A DNA stretch of 64,000 nt from Streptomyces aquilus (GTDB taxonomy: Bacteria; Actinomycetota; Actinomycetes; Streptomycetales; Streptomycetaceae), in assembly GCF_003955715.1 (NCBI RefSeq), contig NZ_CP034463.1, positions 4,030,001 to 4,094,000 on the forward strand, written 5' to 3'. The notes beneath the pieces were generated by a model that saw only the letters and a program-made list of their open reading frames with translations, had not been told where the DNA came from and made no database searches. Positions 24,764-34,127 of the stretch are shown one piece after another; within the stretch, counting starts at the first letter, position 1, and every line of letters begins with the position of its first letter. Both the position numbers and the translations under genes were made by a program.

Positions 24764-25003
24764 TCAGTCGTTGACGCACTCGTTGCCGAAGGCGGGGTTC
24801 AGCAGGCCGATCACGTTCACGGTGTTACCGCAGACGTTGACCGGAACGTGGACCGGAACCTGGACGACGTTGCCCGACAGGACGCCCGGGGAGTGGGCGG
24901 CCGCGCCCTGCGCGCCGGCGTCGGCGGCGGCGATGCCGGCGCCGCCGGCGACGGCCGCGACAGCAGCGGAGGTAAGGACCAGGCCCTTCGCGATACGCGA
25001 CAT
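24764..25003 (-). CDS. chpF: Short chaplin (ChpF-like)
   Basis: 79 residues: signal peptide (MSRIAKGLVLTSAAVAAVAGG, cleavage near AAADA) and one chaplin domain with HSPGVLSGNVVQVPVHVPVN and the cysteine pair VCGNT / GNECVND. This is the size of the secreted short chaplins that form amyloid fibrils on hyphae and spores. AAGGAGC lies upstream of ATG 25003. The symbol is from its position relative to melC in S. coelicolor. The 290 bp upstream is shared with the divergent DUF3344 gene. Confidence 0.92.
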   Translation of the reverse strand: MSRIAKGLVLTSAAVAAVAGGAGIAAADAGAQGAAAHSPGVLSGNVVQVPVHVPVNVCGNTVNVIGLLNPAFGNECVND

Positions 25004-25293
25004 GGAGAGGTGCTCCTTGGGTTGACACAAACACGCGGGCGGATGCCCGGCGCTGTGTCAACGCGCGGCACGCGCGGGGGTTGTGCCGCCAATGGGGTGA
25101 TCTCCGGACGGGCCCGACTTCACCATTCCGACACACTTGTCTGCTTTCTCCGGATTAATACGCATAGCGGCTAGAGTTGCGGACCTCCCGACGCACCCTT
25201 ATAGCCAGCAAATCGCACTCATCTGACGCCCTGGCATCACGACCCGGGCGTGCCCCCCGTGCCCCGCAACCTCCCGGAAGGGCCACCCCGGTC

Positions 25294-26376
25294 ATGCGCC
25301 AATCCCTGCGTCCGCTGCTGCGCCGAGCGACGGTGGGAGCCCTCGTCCTCGTCTCCGTCTGGGCACCGGGCGGCGCCCTCGCGGCGGCCCCGCCCTCCCC
25401 GGAGGCCGCACGCCTGCCGTTCACCGAGCGGTACCGCGCGCTCCAGCACGGCGGGATCGTCCGCGCGGCCAACGCCGCCATCAGCTGCCGGGCGACCGCG
25501 GCCCAGCCCTCGTGCCCGGCGGTCCGCGAGGGCGGCACGGCGGTCAACGGCGACCTCGACATGTTCTACGTCGACGTCGACACCGACCCGAACACCTACA
25601 ACTCCTCCCGCGCCGAGGTCCGCCTGCCCGAGGGCGCCCGGGCCACGTACGCGCGCCTGTACTGGGGCGGCAACCTGCGCGTCGGCGAGCAGAAGCCGCC
25701 CGCGGACAACGGGCGGGTGCTGATCGCCGAGCCCGGCGGCCAGTACAAGGAGGTCCTCGCCGACACCCTGGTCGGCCACCGGGTGGCCCAGGGCGCGGAC
25801 GCCTACCAGGCCTCGGCGGACGTCACACGGCTGGTGCGGGAGAGCGGTTCGGGGCTCTACACGGTGGCGCAGCTCAACGTGGCCATGGGGAAGTCGAAGG
25901 CCGGCGCCTGGGGCGGCTGGACGCTGGTGGTGGCGTACGAGAAGGCGGCGGAGCCGCTGCGGCATCTGGCCTTCTGGGACGGCTTCGACACGCTGACGTC
26001 CGGTCAGGACATCGCGCCGGGCGGTCTGCGCTTCCCCGAGGGTGCCTCCGGCCGGGTGGGGCTCGTCGCCTACGACGGCGACCGCGGCCGAACGGGCGAC
26101 CGTCTCACCCTCTCGGCCGATCGCCGGGCCCCCGTCGTGCTGGCCGACTCCGCCAACCCCGGTGCCGACGTGCTGAATTCGACGATCAGCGAGCCCGGCG
26201 AGCGGCCGGCGACGCGCGTCCCGTCGTACCCGAACACCCTCGGCTACGACTCCGATGTGTTCGATCTCGGGACGGCTCTGCGTCCGGGTGGTGACCAGCT
26301 GGCCTTCCGGCTCGTTTCCCAGCGGGACGCGGCGTGGGCCGGCGCGCTCTTCGTCGCCGTCGACGCCCGCAGTTGA
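25294..26376 (+). CDS. Secreted DUF3344 protein
   Basis: 360 residues from ATG 25294. Signal peptide to about residue 31 (cleavage near ALAAAPP). The mature protein carries GTAVNGDLDMFYVDVDTDP, typical of DUF3344, then ATYARLYWGGNL, ADVTRLVRESGSGLYTVAQL, WGGWTLVVAYEKA and a C-terminal FDLGTALRPGGDQLAF. It probably forms an extracellular beta-rich domain of unknown ligand. The next gene, a glycosyltransferase, starts 52 bp later on the same strand. Confidence 0.82.
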   Translation: MRQSLRPLLRRATVGALVLVSVWAPGGALAAAPPSPEAARLPFTERYRALQHGGIVRAANAAISCRATAAQPSCPAVREGGTAVNGDLDMFYVDVDTDPNTYNSSRAEVRLPEGARATYARLYWGGNLRVGEQKPPADNGRVLIAEPGGQYKEVLADTLVGHRVAQGADAYQASADVTRLVRESGSGLYTVAQLNVAMGKSKAGAWGGWTLVVAYEKAAEPLRHLAFWDGFDTLTSGQDIAPGGLRFPEGASGRVGLVAYDGDRGRTGDRLTLSADRRAPVVLADSANPGADVLNSTISEPGERPATRVPSYPNTLGYDSDVFDLGTALRPGGDQLAFRLVSQRDAAWAGALFVAVDARS

Positions 26377-26427
26377 GGCGCGTTCCCGCCCGTCCCGAGT
26401 GCCATCCGTGAGCGAGGAAACCGCGCA

Positions 26428-27597
26428 ATGCACCAGTCAGCAACCGACCCTCGGCCACGGGTCCTGCACCTTACGCAGCCCGTGGAAGGCGGGGTCGCCC
26501 GGGTCGTGACGGACCTGGTGAGGGCCCAGCTCACGGCCGGTTTCCAGGTCGCGGTGGCCTGTCCGGACGGGGACTTCGCGCAGGGGCTGCGGGCGCTGGG
26601 CGCCGACGTACGGCAGTGGGCCGCGACGCGGTCCCCGGGGCCGTCGCTGCCGGGTGAGGTACGGCGGCTCGCACAGGTGGTCGAAGAGGTACGGCCCGAA
26701 CTGGTGCACGCGCACAGCGCCAAGGCCGGTCTCGCCGGCCGGATCGCGGTGCGCGGGCGGATCCCGACCGTGTTCCAGCCGCACGCCTGGTCGTTCGAGG
26801 CGGTCGGCGGGACCACCGCGGCGCTCGCCCTGAAGTGGGAGCGGTGGGGGGCGCGTTGGGCCTCCCGGGTGGTGTGTGTGAGCGAGGCGGAGCGCGCGAC
26901 CGGCGTGCGCGCCGGGATCGCCGCCCCCTGGAGCATCGTCCCCAACGGGATCGACCCCGCCCGCTTCCACCCGGCCGCCGTGGGCACCGTACGCGCCTCT
27001 CTCCTGCCCGATGTCGATCCCGCCGCCCCGCTCGTCGTCTGTGTGGGGCGGCTGTGCCGGCAGAAGGGGCAGGACGTGCTGCTGCGGGCGTGGGAGGCGG
27101 TGCTGGAGCGGGTGCCGCGGGCGCGGCTCGCGCTCGTCGGCGACGGGCCCGACCGCGATCGACTGCGGGCCCTGGCACCGGATTCGGTGCTGTTCGCAGG
27201 GGCCGTCGCCGACTCCGCGCCTTGGTACCAGGCCGCCGATCTGGTCGTCCTGCCCTCGCGCTGGGAGGGCATGGCGCTCGCCCCGCTGGAGGCGATGGCC
27301 TGCGGGCGGCCGGTGGTGCTGACGGACGTGGACGGCGCCCGGGAGAGCCTGCCGCCGGGTCTCGTACCGCACTGTCTCGTTCCGCCGGAGCAGCCCGCGC
27401 CGCTCGCCGGGGCCGTCGCCGAGCTGCTGCTCGACCCGTTGCTGTGCGAGGCGCTCGGCCATCAGGGACGCCGGCACGTCCTGTCCACGCACGACGTGCG
27501 GCACACCACCGAGGCGGTGGCGGACCTGTACCGCGAGCTGCTCGGTACGACAGGTCGCGTCATGCCCTCCGAGTACAGGGAGTCGATCCACTCGTGA
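26428..27597 (+). CDS. GT4-family glycosyltransferase
   Basis: 389 residues with the GT-B fold: N-terminal domain starting PRVLHLTQPVEGGVARV, linker SIVPNGIDPARFHP, C-terminal donor-binding domain LVVCVGRLCRQKGQDVLLRA and LVVLPSRWEGMALAPLEAMA (the E-x7-E retaining motif). It transfers a sugar to a growing polysaccharide or lipid-linked acceptor in the cytoplasm. ATG 26428 has GAGGAAA upstream. Its stop overlaps the next start by 4 bp: first gene of the polysaccharide operon. Confidence 0.92.
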   Translation: MHQSATDPRPRVLHLTQPVEGGVARVVTDLVRAQLTAGFQVAVACPDGDFAQGLRALGADVRQWAATRSPGPSLPGEVRRLAQVVEEVRPELVHAHSAKAGLAGRIAVRGRIPTVFQPHAWSFEAVGGTTAALALKWERWGARWASRVVCVSEAERATGVRAGIAAPWSIVPNGIDPARFHPAAVGTVRASLLPDVDPAAPLVVCVGRLCRQKGQDVLLRAWEAVLERVPRARLALVGDGPDRDRLRALAPDSVLFAGAVADSAPWYQAADLVVLPSRWEGMALAPLEAMACGRPVVLTDVDGARESLPPGLVPHCLVPPEQPAPLAGAVAELLLDPLLCEALGHQGRRHVLSTHDVRHTTEAVADLYRELLGTTGRVMPSEYRESIHS

Positions 27598-29018
27598 CCG
27601 CGGAAAGCACGCTCCCCTCGCCCGGCGGGCAACCGCACGACCCCGGCTTCTCGCCCGTCGCGGTCCTCGCGTCGCGCGGCGTCACCGGCGGGTTCCGGTT
27701 CCCGCACCGCCGCCCGCAGCCCCGGCCCGCCTCGCCCGTGCCGCTGCTCGCCGCGGACCTGGCCGCCGCCCTGTTCGGCGCCCTCGCCCTCACCGGCACC
27801 GCGCACCAGCCGCTGCTCGCGGCCCTGCTGGTCGCCGCGTCGATGCTGCTGCGCCCGCAGCTGCCGCGCACGATGCCGGGCGTCCTCGACGAACTGCCCG
27901 CCGTGTGCGGCCGGATCGCGGTCGGCTGGCTGGCGGTCGGCGCGCTGGTCGCCGCCCACACCCCGCGGTACGCCCTGTCCTTCACCACCCTCGCCGCCGG
28001 TTTCCTGCTCCAGTCGGCGGCGGCCTGCGCGGCCCGCGGCATCGTGCACTGGCGGCGCCGCACGGCCCTGCGCGACCGGCCGCGCGCGGCCCTCGTCATC
28101 GGCCCCGCCGCGACCGCGCAGCGCGTGGCCGGCGGGCTGCTGCGCCACCCGCGCTGCGGGGTGCGGCCGGTGGGCGTGGTCGCCGAGCAGCCCGACGGCA
28201 GCGACGGCCTGCCCGTGCTGACCACCGGCGAGGAGGTCGAGCGGGCGCTCATCCAGAACGGCGTCCGGGACGTCCTGGTCGTGCACCCCTCGGTACGGAC
28301 CCAGCAGGGGCCGCTGCTGCGGGCGCTCGCCGAGTCGGGCTGCGCGGTGTGGGAGGTCGACGCGGACTCCCCCTCGTACGCCTCCCGCGACCAGCTCGCC
28401 GGATACGCCTGCCGGCGTCTCGACATGGGCGGACGGCGACCCGGCAGCGTCGGCAAGCGACTCCTCGACGTGGTGGTCTCCGGGACGCTGTTGCTGCTGG
28501 TCAGCCCGTTGCTGCTGGTGTGCGCGGTGGTGCTGCGGCTCACCGACGGCCCCGGTGTGGTCTTCCGGCAGGAGCGCATCGGCAAGGACGGGCGCCCCTT
28601 CACGCTGCTGAAGTTCCGCACCCACCGCCCGGTCGACGAGCACGAGTCGGCGACCCGCTGGAGCGTGGCCGACGAACGCCAGATGTCGTGGTTCTGCCGC
28701 TTCCTCAGACGCACCTCCCTCGACGAGCTGCTCCAGCTGTGGAACGTCTTCTGGGGCGACATGAGCCTGGTCGGGCCGCGCCCCGAACGCCCGTACTTCG
28801 TCGGCAAGTTCAGCCAGATGTACCCCGGCTACGCGGCCCGCCACCGGATGCGCACCGGCATCACCGGGCTCGCCCAGATCCACGGGCTGCGCGGCGACAC
28901 CTCCATCGAGGACCGGGCCCGCTTCGACAACGCGTACATCGACAACTGGTCGCTGTGGCAGGACATCTGCATCCTCGCCCGCACCGCCGCCGCGCTCGTC
29001 CGCCCGACGGGGAGCTGA
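27594..29018 (+). CDS. Polyprenyl-phosphate sugar-1-phosphate transferase (priming)
   Basis: 474 residues from GTG 27594. The N-terminal half has about four membrane segments and a CoA-binding-like region (AALVIGPAATAQRV). The C-terminal bacterial sugar transferase domain has a membrane segment (LLDVVVSGTLLLLVSPLLL), then GPGVVFRQERIGKDGRPFTL, LKFRTHR, RRTSLDELLQLWNVFWGD and MSLVGPRPE. This is the WbaP/exopolysaccharide priming type that puts the first sugar phosphate on undecaprenyl phosphate. It overlaps the preceding gene by 4 bp. Confidence 0.93.
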   Translation: MTAESTLPSPGGQPHDPGFSPVAVLASRGVTGGFRFPHRRPQPRPASPVPLLAADLAAALFGALALTGTAHQPLLAALLVAASMLLRPQLPRTMPGVLDELPAVCGRIAVGWLAVGALVAAHTPRYALSFTTLAAGFLLQSAAACAARGIVHWRRRTALRDRPRAALVIGPAATAQRVAGGLLRHPRCGVRPVGVVAEQPDGSDGLPVLTTGEEVERALIQNGVRDVLVVHPSVRTQQGPLLRALAESGCAVWEVDADSPSYASRDQLAGYACRRLDMGGRRPGSVGKRLLDVVVSGTLLLLVSPLLLVCAVVLRLTDGPGVVFRQERIGKDGRPFTLLKFRTHRPVDEHESATRWSVADERQMSWFCRFLRRTSLDELLQLWNVFWGDMSLVGPRPERPYFVGKFSQMYPGYAARHRMRTGITGLAQIHGLRGDTSIEDRARFDNAYIDNWSLWQDICILARTAAALVRPTGS

Positions 29019-29020
29019 CC

Positions 29021-30355
29021 ATGAGGCTGCCTCGGGTAGTGCCGGTGCTCCCGGCCGTCATGGTGATCGCCCTGCTGGGGCTGCCGATCGGGCCGGGCGG
29101 CGAGGGCGGCGCGGGTCCGGCCGACGCGGTCTCCGCGCTGATGGTGCTGTACTGCGGGATCCGTCTGGTACGGGACCGGCGGCGCCCCCTGTCCCGTACC
29201 GCCGCCGTGATCCTGGGCCTGCCGGTGGTCGGGCTGGCGATCGCCGCGACGGGCGCCGCGAGTCCGGGTGCCGGGATCACCGGCATGGGCCGCTACCTCC
29301 AGATCTTCGTCCTCGTCCCCGCGGCCGTCCTGCTCCTGATCCGGCACCGCGGTGACTTCCGCGTCCTCGCCTGGTCCTTCGTCGGGCTGGCGCTGTGGCA
29401 GGGCGCGATCGGCGTGCGCCAGTTCCTGACCGGGACCGGTGCCTCGTACCAGGGCCAGGAGATCCGCGCCGTCGGCACCTTCGGGGCGCAGGACGTGATG
29501 GGGATGGCGACCGTCGTCTGCTTCGGGCTGATCTGCGCGGTGGGGCTGGCGCTGGGCACGACCGCCGTACGGCAGCGGGCGGTCGCCGCGTGCTGTGCGC
29601 TGGCGCTGTTCGTGCCGCTGGCCCTGTCGTTCAGCCGCGGGGCGTGGATCGCGACCGCGGTGACCTGCTCGGCGCAGCTGGTGCTGGCCGGGATGCGGCG
29701 GGCGCTGAAGGTGGGGGCCGTGGCCGCCGCGCTCGGGGTGATCCTCGTCGGCGGCTTCGGCGTCGGCTCGGCGATGCTCCAGGAACGCGTCAACAGCATC
29801 ACGCAGGTCACCGACGCACCCGACCAGTCCGTCACCGACCGGTACACGATGTGGGCGGCGGCCGTCGACATGTGGCGCGAACAGCCGCTGACCGGCGTCG
29901 GGTTGAAGGGCTTCCCCGAACACCGGGACGCCCACGCCTCGCTCGCGCTGTCCGCGGGCAGCGACACGGAGGGCGCGGGCGCGGCCTTCCGCAAGCAGCC
30001 GCTGCTGTCCCCGCACAACATGTACCTCCTGATCCTCGCGGAGCAGGGCCTGATCGGGCTGCTCGCCCTCGCGGGGGGCTGGTCGGCACTGCTCGTGTGT
30101 GGGTTGCGGGGGCTGGCGCGGGTGCGTCGCGCCGGGGGCGGTAACGGGCTCGACTGCGGGCTCGTCGCCTGTGGGCTGCTGGTCTGGCAGTTGACCGACT
30201 TCGTGTACGCCGACATCGGCGGGCCCTCGACCGTGCTGACGGCCGTGTGCTTCGGGCTGGCGGCGTGGTGGGGGCTGGCCGGGAACGACTCCGGGAAGCC
30301 CGTGCGGACGGCGGCGCCCGCGCCGGTGCGTCCCGAGGAGGCAGCCGCACTATGA
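29021..30355 (+). CDS. O-antigen ligase/polymerase-like membrane protein
   Basis: 444 residues with about ten membrane segments. The large loop contains AAVDMWREQPLTGVGLKGFP and SPHNMYLLILAEQGLIGL, the Wzy/O-antigen ligase pattern with the conserved H-N-x-Y-L. It would polymerise or attach repeat units outside the membrane. It starts 2 bp after the priming transferase and overlaps the flippase by 4 bp (ATGA). Confidence 0.87.
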   Translation: MRLPRVVPVLPAVMVIALLGLPIGPGGEGGAGPADAVSALMVLYCGIRLVRDRRRPLSRTAAVILGLPVVGLAIAATGAASPGAGITGMGRYLQIFVLVPAAVLLLIRHRGDFRVLAWSFVGLALWQGAIGVRQFLTGTGASYQGQEIRAVGTFGAQDVMGMATVVCFGLICAVGLALGTTAVRQRAVAACCALALFVPLALSFSRGAWIATAVTCSAQLVLAGMRRALKVGAVAAALGVILVGGFGVGSAMLQERVNSITQVTDAPDQSVTDRYTMWAAAVDMWREQPLTGVGLKGFPEHRDAHASLALSAGSDTEGAGAAFRKQPLLSPHNMYLLILAEQGLIGLLALAGGWSALLVCGLRGLARVRRAGGGNGLDCGLVACGLLVWQLTDFVYADIGGPSTVLTAVCFGLAAWWGLAGNDSGKPVRTAAPAPVRPEEAAAL

Positions 30356-32256
30356 GGGTGACGCCTTCCCGGCCACCTCGGGGCGACGAGGACGCGGAGG
30401 CCGACGCCGGCGCCGAGGCCGGTCCCCGTACCGAGGCCGATGCCCTTGGCTCCGCCGGTTCCGGTGGCTCCGCCGGTTCCCGTGGCGCCGCCGGTTCCCG
30501 TGGCTCCGCCGGTTCCCGTACCGCCGCCGGTTCCCGTACCGCCGCCGGTTCCCGTACCGCCGCCGGTTCCCGTACCGCCGCCGGTTCCGGTGGCGCCGCC
30601 CGTACCGATGTCGACGCCCCCGCCGGCGACGCCGTGGCGCTCCCCGCCGCCCGCACCGCCGTACCGCCGCCCCCCGGCGCCACCGACGTAGCCCCCGCCT
30701 CCCGTCGCTTTCTCGCCAAGGCCACCCTCGTCACCGCCGTCCTCACCGCCGCCGGTGCCGTGCTCGGGCTTGCCCGGGATCAGGCGTTGGCGCGGCTGTT
30801 CGGGGCCGGGAGCGAGACGGACGCCTTCCTCGTCGCGTGGACCATCCCGGAGTTCGCGTCCACCCTGCTCATCGAGGACGGCCTGGCCTTCGCGCTGGTC
30901 CCGGCGTTCAGCCTGGCGCTGGCCCGGCGGGCCCAGGGCGCTCCCGGCGACCCCGTGCGGGCCCTGGTCGGCAGTACGCTGCCCCGGCTCTGTCTCGCCT
31001 TCGTCGCCGTGTCCGCGCTCATCGCCGGCACCGCCCCCTATCTCGTCGAGGCCCTCGCGCCCGGCCTGCCCGACCCGGCGCTCGCCGTCGACTGCACCCG
31101 CCTCACCGCGGTCTGCGTGCTCGGCTTCGGGCTCGCCGGGTACTTCAGCGCGGCCCTGCGCGCGCACCGCAGGTTCCTCGCGCCGGCTGCGATCTACGTG
31201 GCGTACAACACCGGCATCATCACGGCGATGTTCGTCCTGGGCGGGCAGTGGGGCGTGCGGTCCGCGGCGGTCGGGGTGGCCGTCGGCGGCGCGCTGATGG
31301 TCGTCGTACAACTGCCGTCGTTCATCCGGGAGTTGCGGCGCAAGGCGCCCGCCGTCGAGGAGGCGGCCGAGGACTCCGAGCGTGCCGTCACCGGCGCGCT
31401 CGTCGCCACCGTCCTGCTCTTCGCGCTGTGCCGGCAGTCGCAGACCCTCATCGAGCGGTTCCTCGCCTCCACGCTCGACGCCGGGGCCATCTCGCACCTG
31501 AACTACGCGCAGAAGGTCGCCCAGATCCCGATGACGCTGTCGATGATGCTGTGCACGGTCACCTTCCCGGTGGTCGCGCGGGCGCTCGCCGACGGTGATG
31601 TCGAGCGGGCCCGCAACCGGGTGGAGCGGGACCTGGCGCTGGCCACCTGCGTGCTGCTGCTCGGTGCGTCCGTGGTCATCGCCTGCGCCCCGCAGATCGT
31701 CGAACTCCTCTTCCAGCGGGGCGCGTTCACCCCCCGGGACACCGCCGCGACCGCGGACGTCATGCGGGTGTACGCCCTGGGGCTGCTCGGTCAGACCCTG
31801 ACCGGCGTGCTCGTACGGTCGTACTTCTCCGCCGCCCGCCCCAGCTGGTACCCGGTCGCCGCGATGGCCACCGGCATCGTCGCCACGTCCTGGATCGGCG
31901 CCTGGACGGTGGGCCCGTGGGGGGTGCTGGGCATCGCCGCCGCCAACGCCTCCGGCATCACCGTGACGGCCGTGGTGCTGCTCGCCGGGATGGGGCCGCG
32001 CAGTGTGCCGATCCGGGTCCGGCGCGTGCTGGGCGAGCTGAGCAAGCCGGTGCGGGCGGCGGTGATCGCGACCGTGGCCGGGACGTTCGTCGCCGAGCAG
32101 GTGCCGGCGGCCGTGCCCGGGCTCGCCGCAGCCGGCACGACCGCGGTCGCCGTGTTCCTCCTGCTCGCCTGGGCGCTGGACGCCCAGGGCGTCGTACCCG
32201 CACTCCGATCCGTACGCACCCTCACGCGGAGGCTCACACATGGCCGCACCCGTTGA
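30352..32256 (+). CDS. MurJ/MviN-family lipid flippase
   Basis: 634 residues. The C-terminal about 520 residues form an MVF-family transporter with about 14 membrane segments (RDQALARLFGAGSETDAFLV; ISHLNYAQKVAQIPMTL; LFQRGAFTPRDTAATADV). The first about 115 residues are a hydrophilic, low-complexity Gly/Ser/Ala/Arg domain made largely from an 18-bp tandem repeat. In this operon it more likely flips the polysaccharide lipid intermediate than lipid II. ATG 30352 overlaps the upstream stop, so translation really begins before the repeat; a second start at a methionine after the repeat is not obvious. Confidence 0.9.
   Translation: MRVTPSRPPRGDEDAEADAGAEAGPRTEADALGSAGSGGSAGSRGAAGSRGSAGSRTAAGSRTAAGSRTAAGSRTAAGSGGAARTDVDAPAGDAVALPAARTAVPPPPGATDVAPASRRFLAKATLVTAVLTAAGAVLGLARDQALARLFGAGSETDAFLVAWTIPEFASTLLIEDGLAFALVPAFSLALARRAQGAPGDPVRALVGSTLPRLCLAFVAVSALIAGTAPYLVEALAPGLPDPALAVDCTRLTAVCVLGFGLAGYFSAALRAHRRFLAPAAIYVAYNTGIITAMFVLGGQWGVRSAAVGVAVGGALMVVVQLPSFIRELRRKAPAVEEAAEDSERAVTGALVATVLLFALCRQSQTLIERFLASTLDAGAISHLNYAQKVAQIPMTLSMMLCTVTFPVVARALADGDVERARNRVERDLALATCVLLLGASVVIACAPQIVELLFQRGAFTPRDTAATADVMRVYALGLLGQTLTGVLVRSYFSAARPSWYPVAAMATGIVATSWIGAWTVGPWGVLGIAAANASGITVTAVVLLAGMGPRSVPIRVRRVLGELSKPVRAAVIATVAGTFVAEQVPAAVPGLAAAGTTAVAVFLLLAWALDAQGVVPALRSVRTLTRRLTHGRTR
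30451..30594 (+). repeat. 18-bp minisatellite, 8 copies, coding
   Basis: Eight in-frame copies of an 18-bp unit close to GCCGCCGGTTCCCGTACC, coding SAGSGG, SAGSRG, AAGSRG, SAGSRT, AAGSRT (x3) and AAGSGG. Copies five to seven are identical, which suggests recent expansion. It lies in the N-terminal cytoplasmic part of the flippase. Confidence 0.95.
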
Positions 32257-32980
32257 CCGCGCCGCTCCCGCCGGAGCACGCACCGCTCCCTGGATCGCGA
32301 TGTACCACTCGGTCGGCGACTGCTCCGACGACCCGTACCGCATCACGGTCACCCCGGACCGTCTCGACCTCCAGCTGACCTGGCTCGCCCGGCGCGGCCT
32401 GCGGGGCGTCTCGGTGGCCGAACTGCTGGCGGCGCCCGACCGCACGAGCCTCGTCGCGCTCACCTTCGACGACGGGTACGCCGACTTCGTCACCGGCGCC
32501 CTGCCCGTCCTGCGGCGGCACGGCTTCGGCGCCACGGTCTTCGTGCTGCCCGGCCGGCTCGGCGGCGACAACGCCTGGGACCCGCTGGGCCCGCGCAAGC
32601 CGCTGCTCACCGCCGACGGCATCCGCGAGGCGGTGCGGGCCGGCGTCGAGATCGGCTCGCACGGTCTCACCCACGTCGACCTCACCCGGGCCGACGACCT
32701 CCGGCTGAAGTCCGAGGTCGTGGAGAGCCGGGCCGCGCTGGAGGAGATCACCGGCACGGCGGTCGGCGGCTTCTGCTACCCCTACGGCACCCTCGACGAG
32801 CGCGCCGTCGACGCCGTACGGGAGGCCGGGTACCGGTACGCCTGCGCCATCGACCCCGGCCCGGTCGACAGCCCGCTGGCGCTCCCCCGCGTCCACATCG
32901 GGCAGAACGACACCGCCGTACGCCTCTTCCTCAAGCACCGGCTGCACCGACTGCGGCGCCGCCCCGTCGAGGGGGTCTGA
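32240..32980 (+). CDS. Polysaccharide deacetylase (CE4)
   Basis: 246 residues, NodB-type. Motif 1 is LTFDDGYADF (the second Asp is the metal ligand), motif 2 GSHGLTHVDLT with the His pair, later GGFCYPYGTLDE. No signal peptide is apparent, so it either acts inside the cell or lacks a recognisable export signal. It removes acyl groups from a sugar chain, probably N-acetyl. It overlaps the flippase gene by 17 bp and is followed after 1 bp by a glycosyltransferase. Confidence 0.9.
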   Translation: MAAPVDRAAPAGARTAPWIAMYHSVGDCSDDPYRITVTPDRLDLQLTWLARRGLRGVSVAELLAAPDRTSLVALTFDDGYADFVTGALPVLRRHGFGATVFVLPGRLGGDNAWDPLGPRKPLLTADGIREAVRAGVEIGSHGLTHVDLTRADDLRLKSEVVESRAALEEITGTAVGGFCYPYGTLDERAVDAVREAGYRYACAIDPGPVDSPLALPRVHIGQNDTAVRLFLKHRLHRLRRRPVEGV

Positions 32981-32981
32981 G

Positions 32982-34127
32982 GTGAAGGCACTGCACGTCA
33001 TCACCGGCCTCGGCATCGGCGGTGCCGAGCAGCAACTGCGGCTGCTGCTGCGGCACTTGCCGGTCGACTGCGACGTCGTGACGCTCACCAACCCGGGCGC
33101 GGTCGCCGACGGCCTGGTCGCCGACGGGGTGCGGGTGACGCACCTCGGCATGGCCGGCAACCGTGACCTGGCCGCGCTGCCCCGGCTGGTGCGGCTGATC
33201 CGCTCCGGCGGCTACGACCTCGTCCACACGCACCTGTACCGGGCCTGTGTCTACGGCCGGCTCGCCGCCCGGCTCGCCGGGGTCCGCGCGGTCGTCGCCA
33301 CCGAACACTCCCTGGGCGACTCCCAGATGGAGGGCCGCCGCCTCACCGCCGGCGTCCGCGGCCTCTACCTGGCCAGCGAGCGCCTCGGCCGCGCCACGGT
33401 CGCCGTCTCCCCCACGGTCGCCCGGCGGCTGCGGAACTGGGGCGTGCCCGCCCCCCGCATCGAGGTCGTCCCCAACGGCATCGACCTGACCCGGTTCCGC
33501 TTCGACCCCCTCCAGCGCCTCCACACCCGGCGCCGCCTCGGCCTGCCCGAGGAGGCGTACGTCATCGGCGGCATCGGACGCCTCACCGCGGGCAAGCGGT
33601 TCGGCACCCTCATCCACGCCCTCGCCCGACTCCCGGAGAACTGCTGGCTGTTGCTGGTCGGCGGCGGCCCGGACGAGAGCGTCCTGCGGCGCACCGCCCA
33701 CGAGGCCGGCGTCGCCGACCGGGTCCTGTTCACCGGCGAACGGCCCTACGTCCCCGACGGCTCCCCCGGCCCCGACCTGCCGTCCCTCACCTGGGCGATG
33801 GACGTCCTCGCCTCGCCCTCGCCGGAGGAGGCGTTCGGCCTCGCGGTCGTCGAGGCGCTCGCGTCCGGGCTGCCGGTGCTCTACAGCTCCTGCCCGGCGA
33901 TCGAGGACCTGCCCGCCGAGGCGGCCGCCCTCGCCCGCCAAGTCCACGGCGGCACCGACGAGTTCGCCCGCGCGCTCGCCGCGGCCCGCGCCGAGGGGCC
34001 GCGTCCGCGCACCGCCCCCGAAGCCGCCCACCACTACTGCATCACCCGCAGCGCCGCCCAGCTGATGGACGTCTACGCGGCCGCATCCTCGTCGTCCCCG
34101 TCACCCCAGGGAGTCAGTTCCTCATGA
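32982..34127 (+). CDS. GT4-family glycosyltransferase
   Basis: 381 residues, GTG start 1 bp after the deacetylase. N-terminal ALHVITGLGIGGAEQQLRLL, acceptor-domain YDLVHTHLYRACVYGRLAAR, linker IEVVPNGIDLTRF, donor-domain IGGIGRLTAGKRFGTLIHAL and the E-x7-E motif SPEEAFGLAVVEALASG. A retaining glycosyltransferase of the same broad family as the gene at 26428 but clearly different, so it probably adds another sugar of the same repeat unit. It overlaps the next gene by 4 bp. Confidence 0.92.
   Translation: MKALHVITGLGIGGAEQQLRLLLRHLPVDCDVVTLTNPGAVADGLVADGVRVTHLGMAGNRDLAALPRLVRLIRSGGYDLVHTHLYRACVYGRLAARLAGVRAVVATEHSLGDSQMEGRRLTAGVRGLYLASERLGRATVAVSPTVARRLRNWGVPAPRIEVVPNGIDLTRFRFDPLQRLHTRRRLGLPEEAYVIGGIGRLTAGKRFGTLIHALARLPENCWLLLVGGGPDESVLRRTAHEAGVADRVLFTGERPYVPDGSPGPDLPSLTWAMDVLASPSPEEAFGLAVVEALASGLPVLYSSCPAIEDLPAEAAALARQVHGGTDEFARALAAARAEGPRPRTAPEAAHHYCITRSAAQLMDVYAAASSSSPSPQGVSSS

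Noticed and set aside
29293..32757. 1154-codon minus-strand frame opposite the polysaccharide operon, very rich in Gly/Thr/Arg
   Set aside because: High GC leaves long open antisense frames; the plus-strand genes carry clear motifs and chained overlaps.
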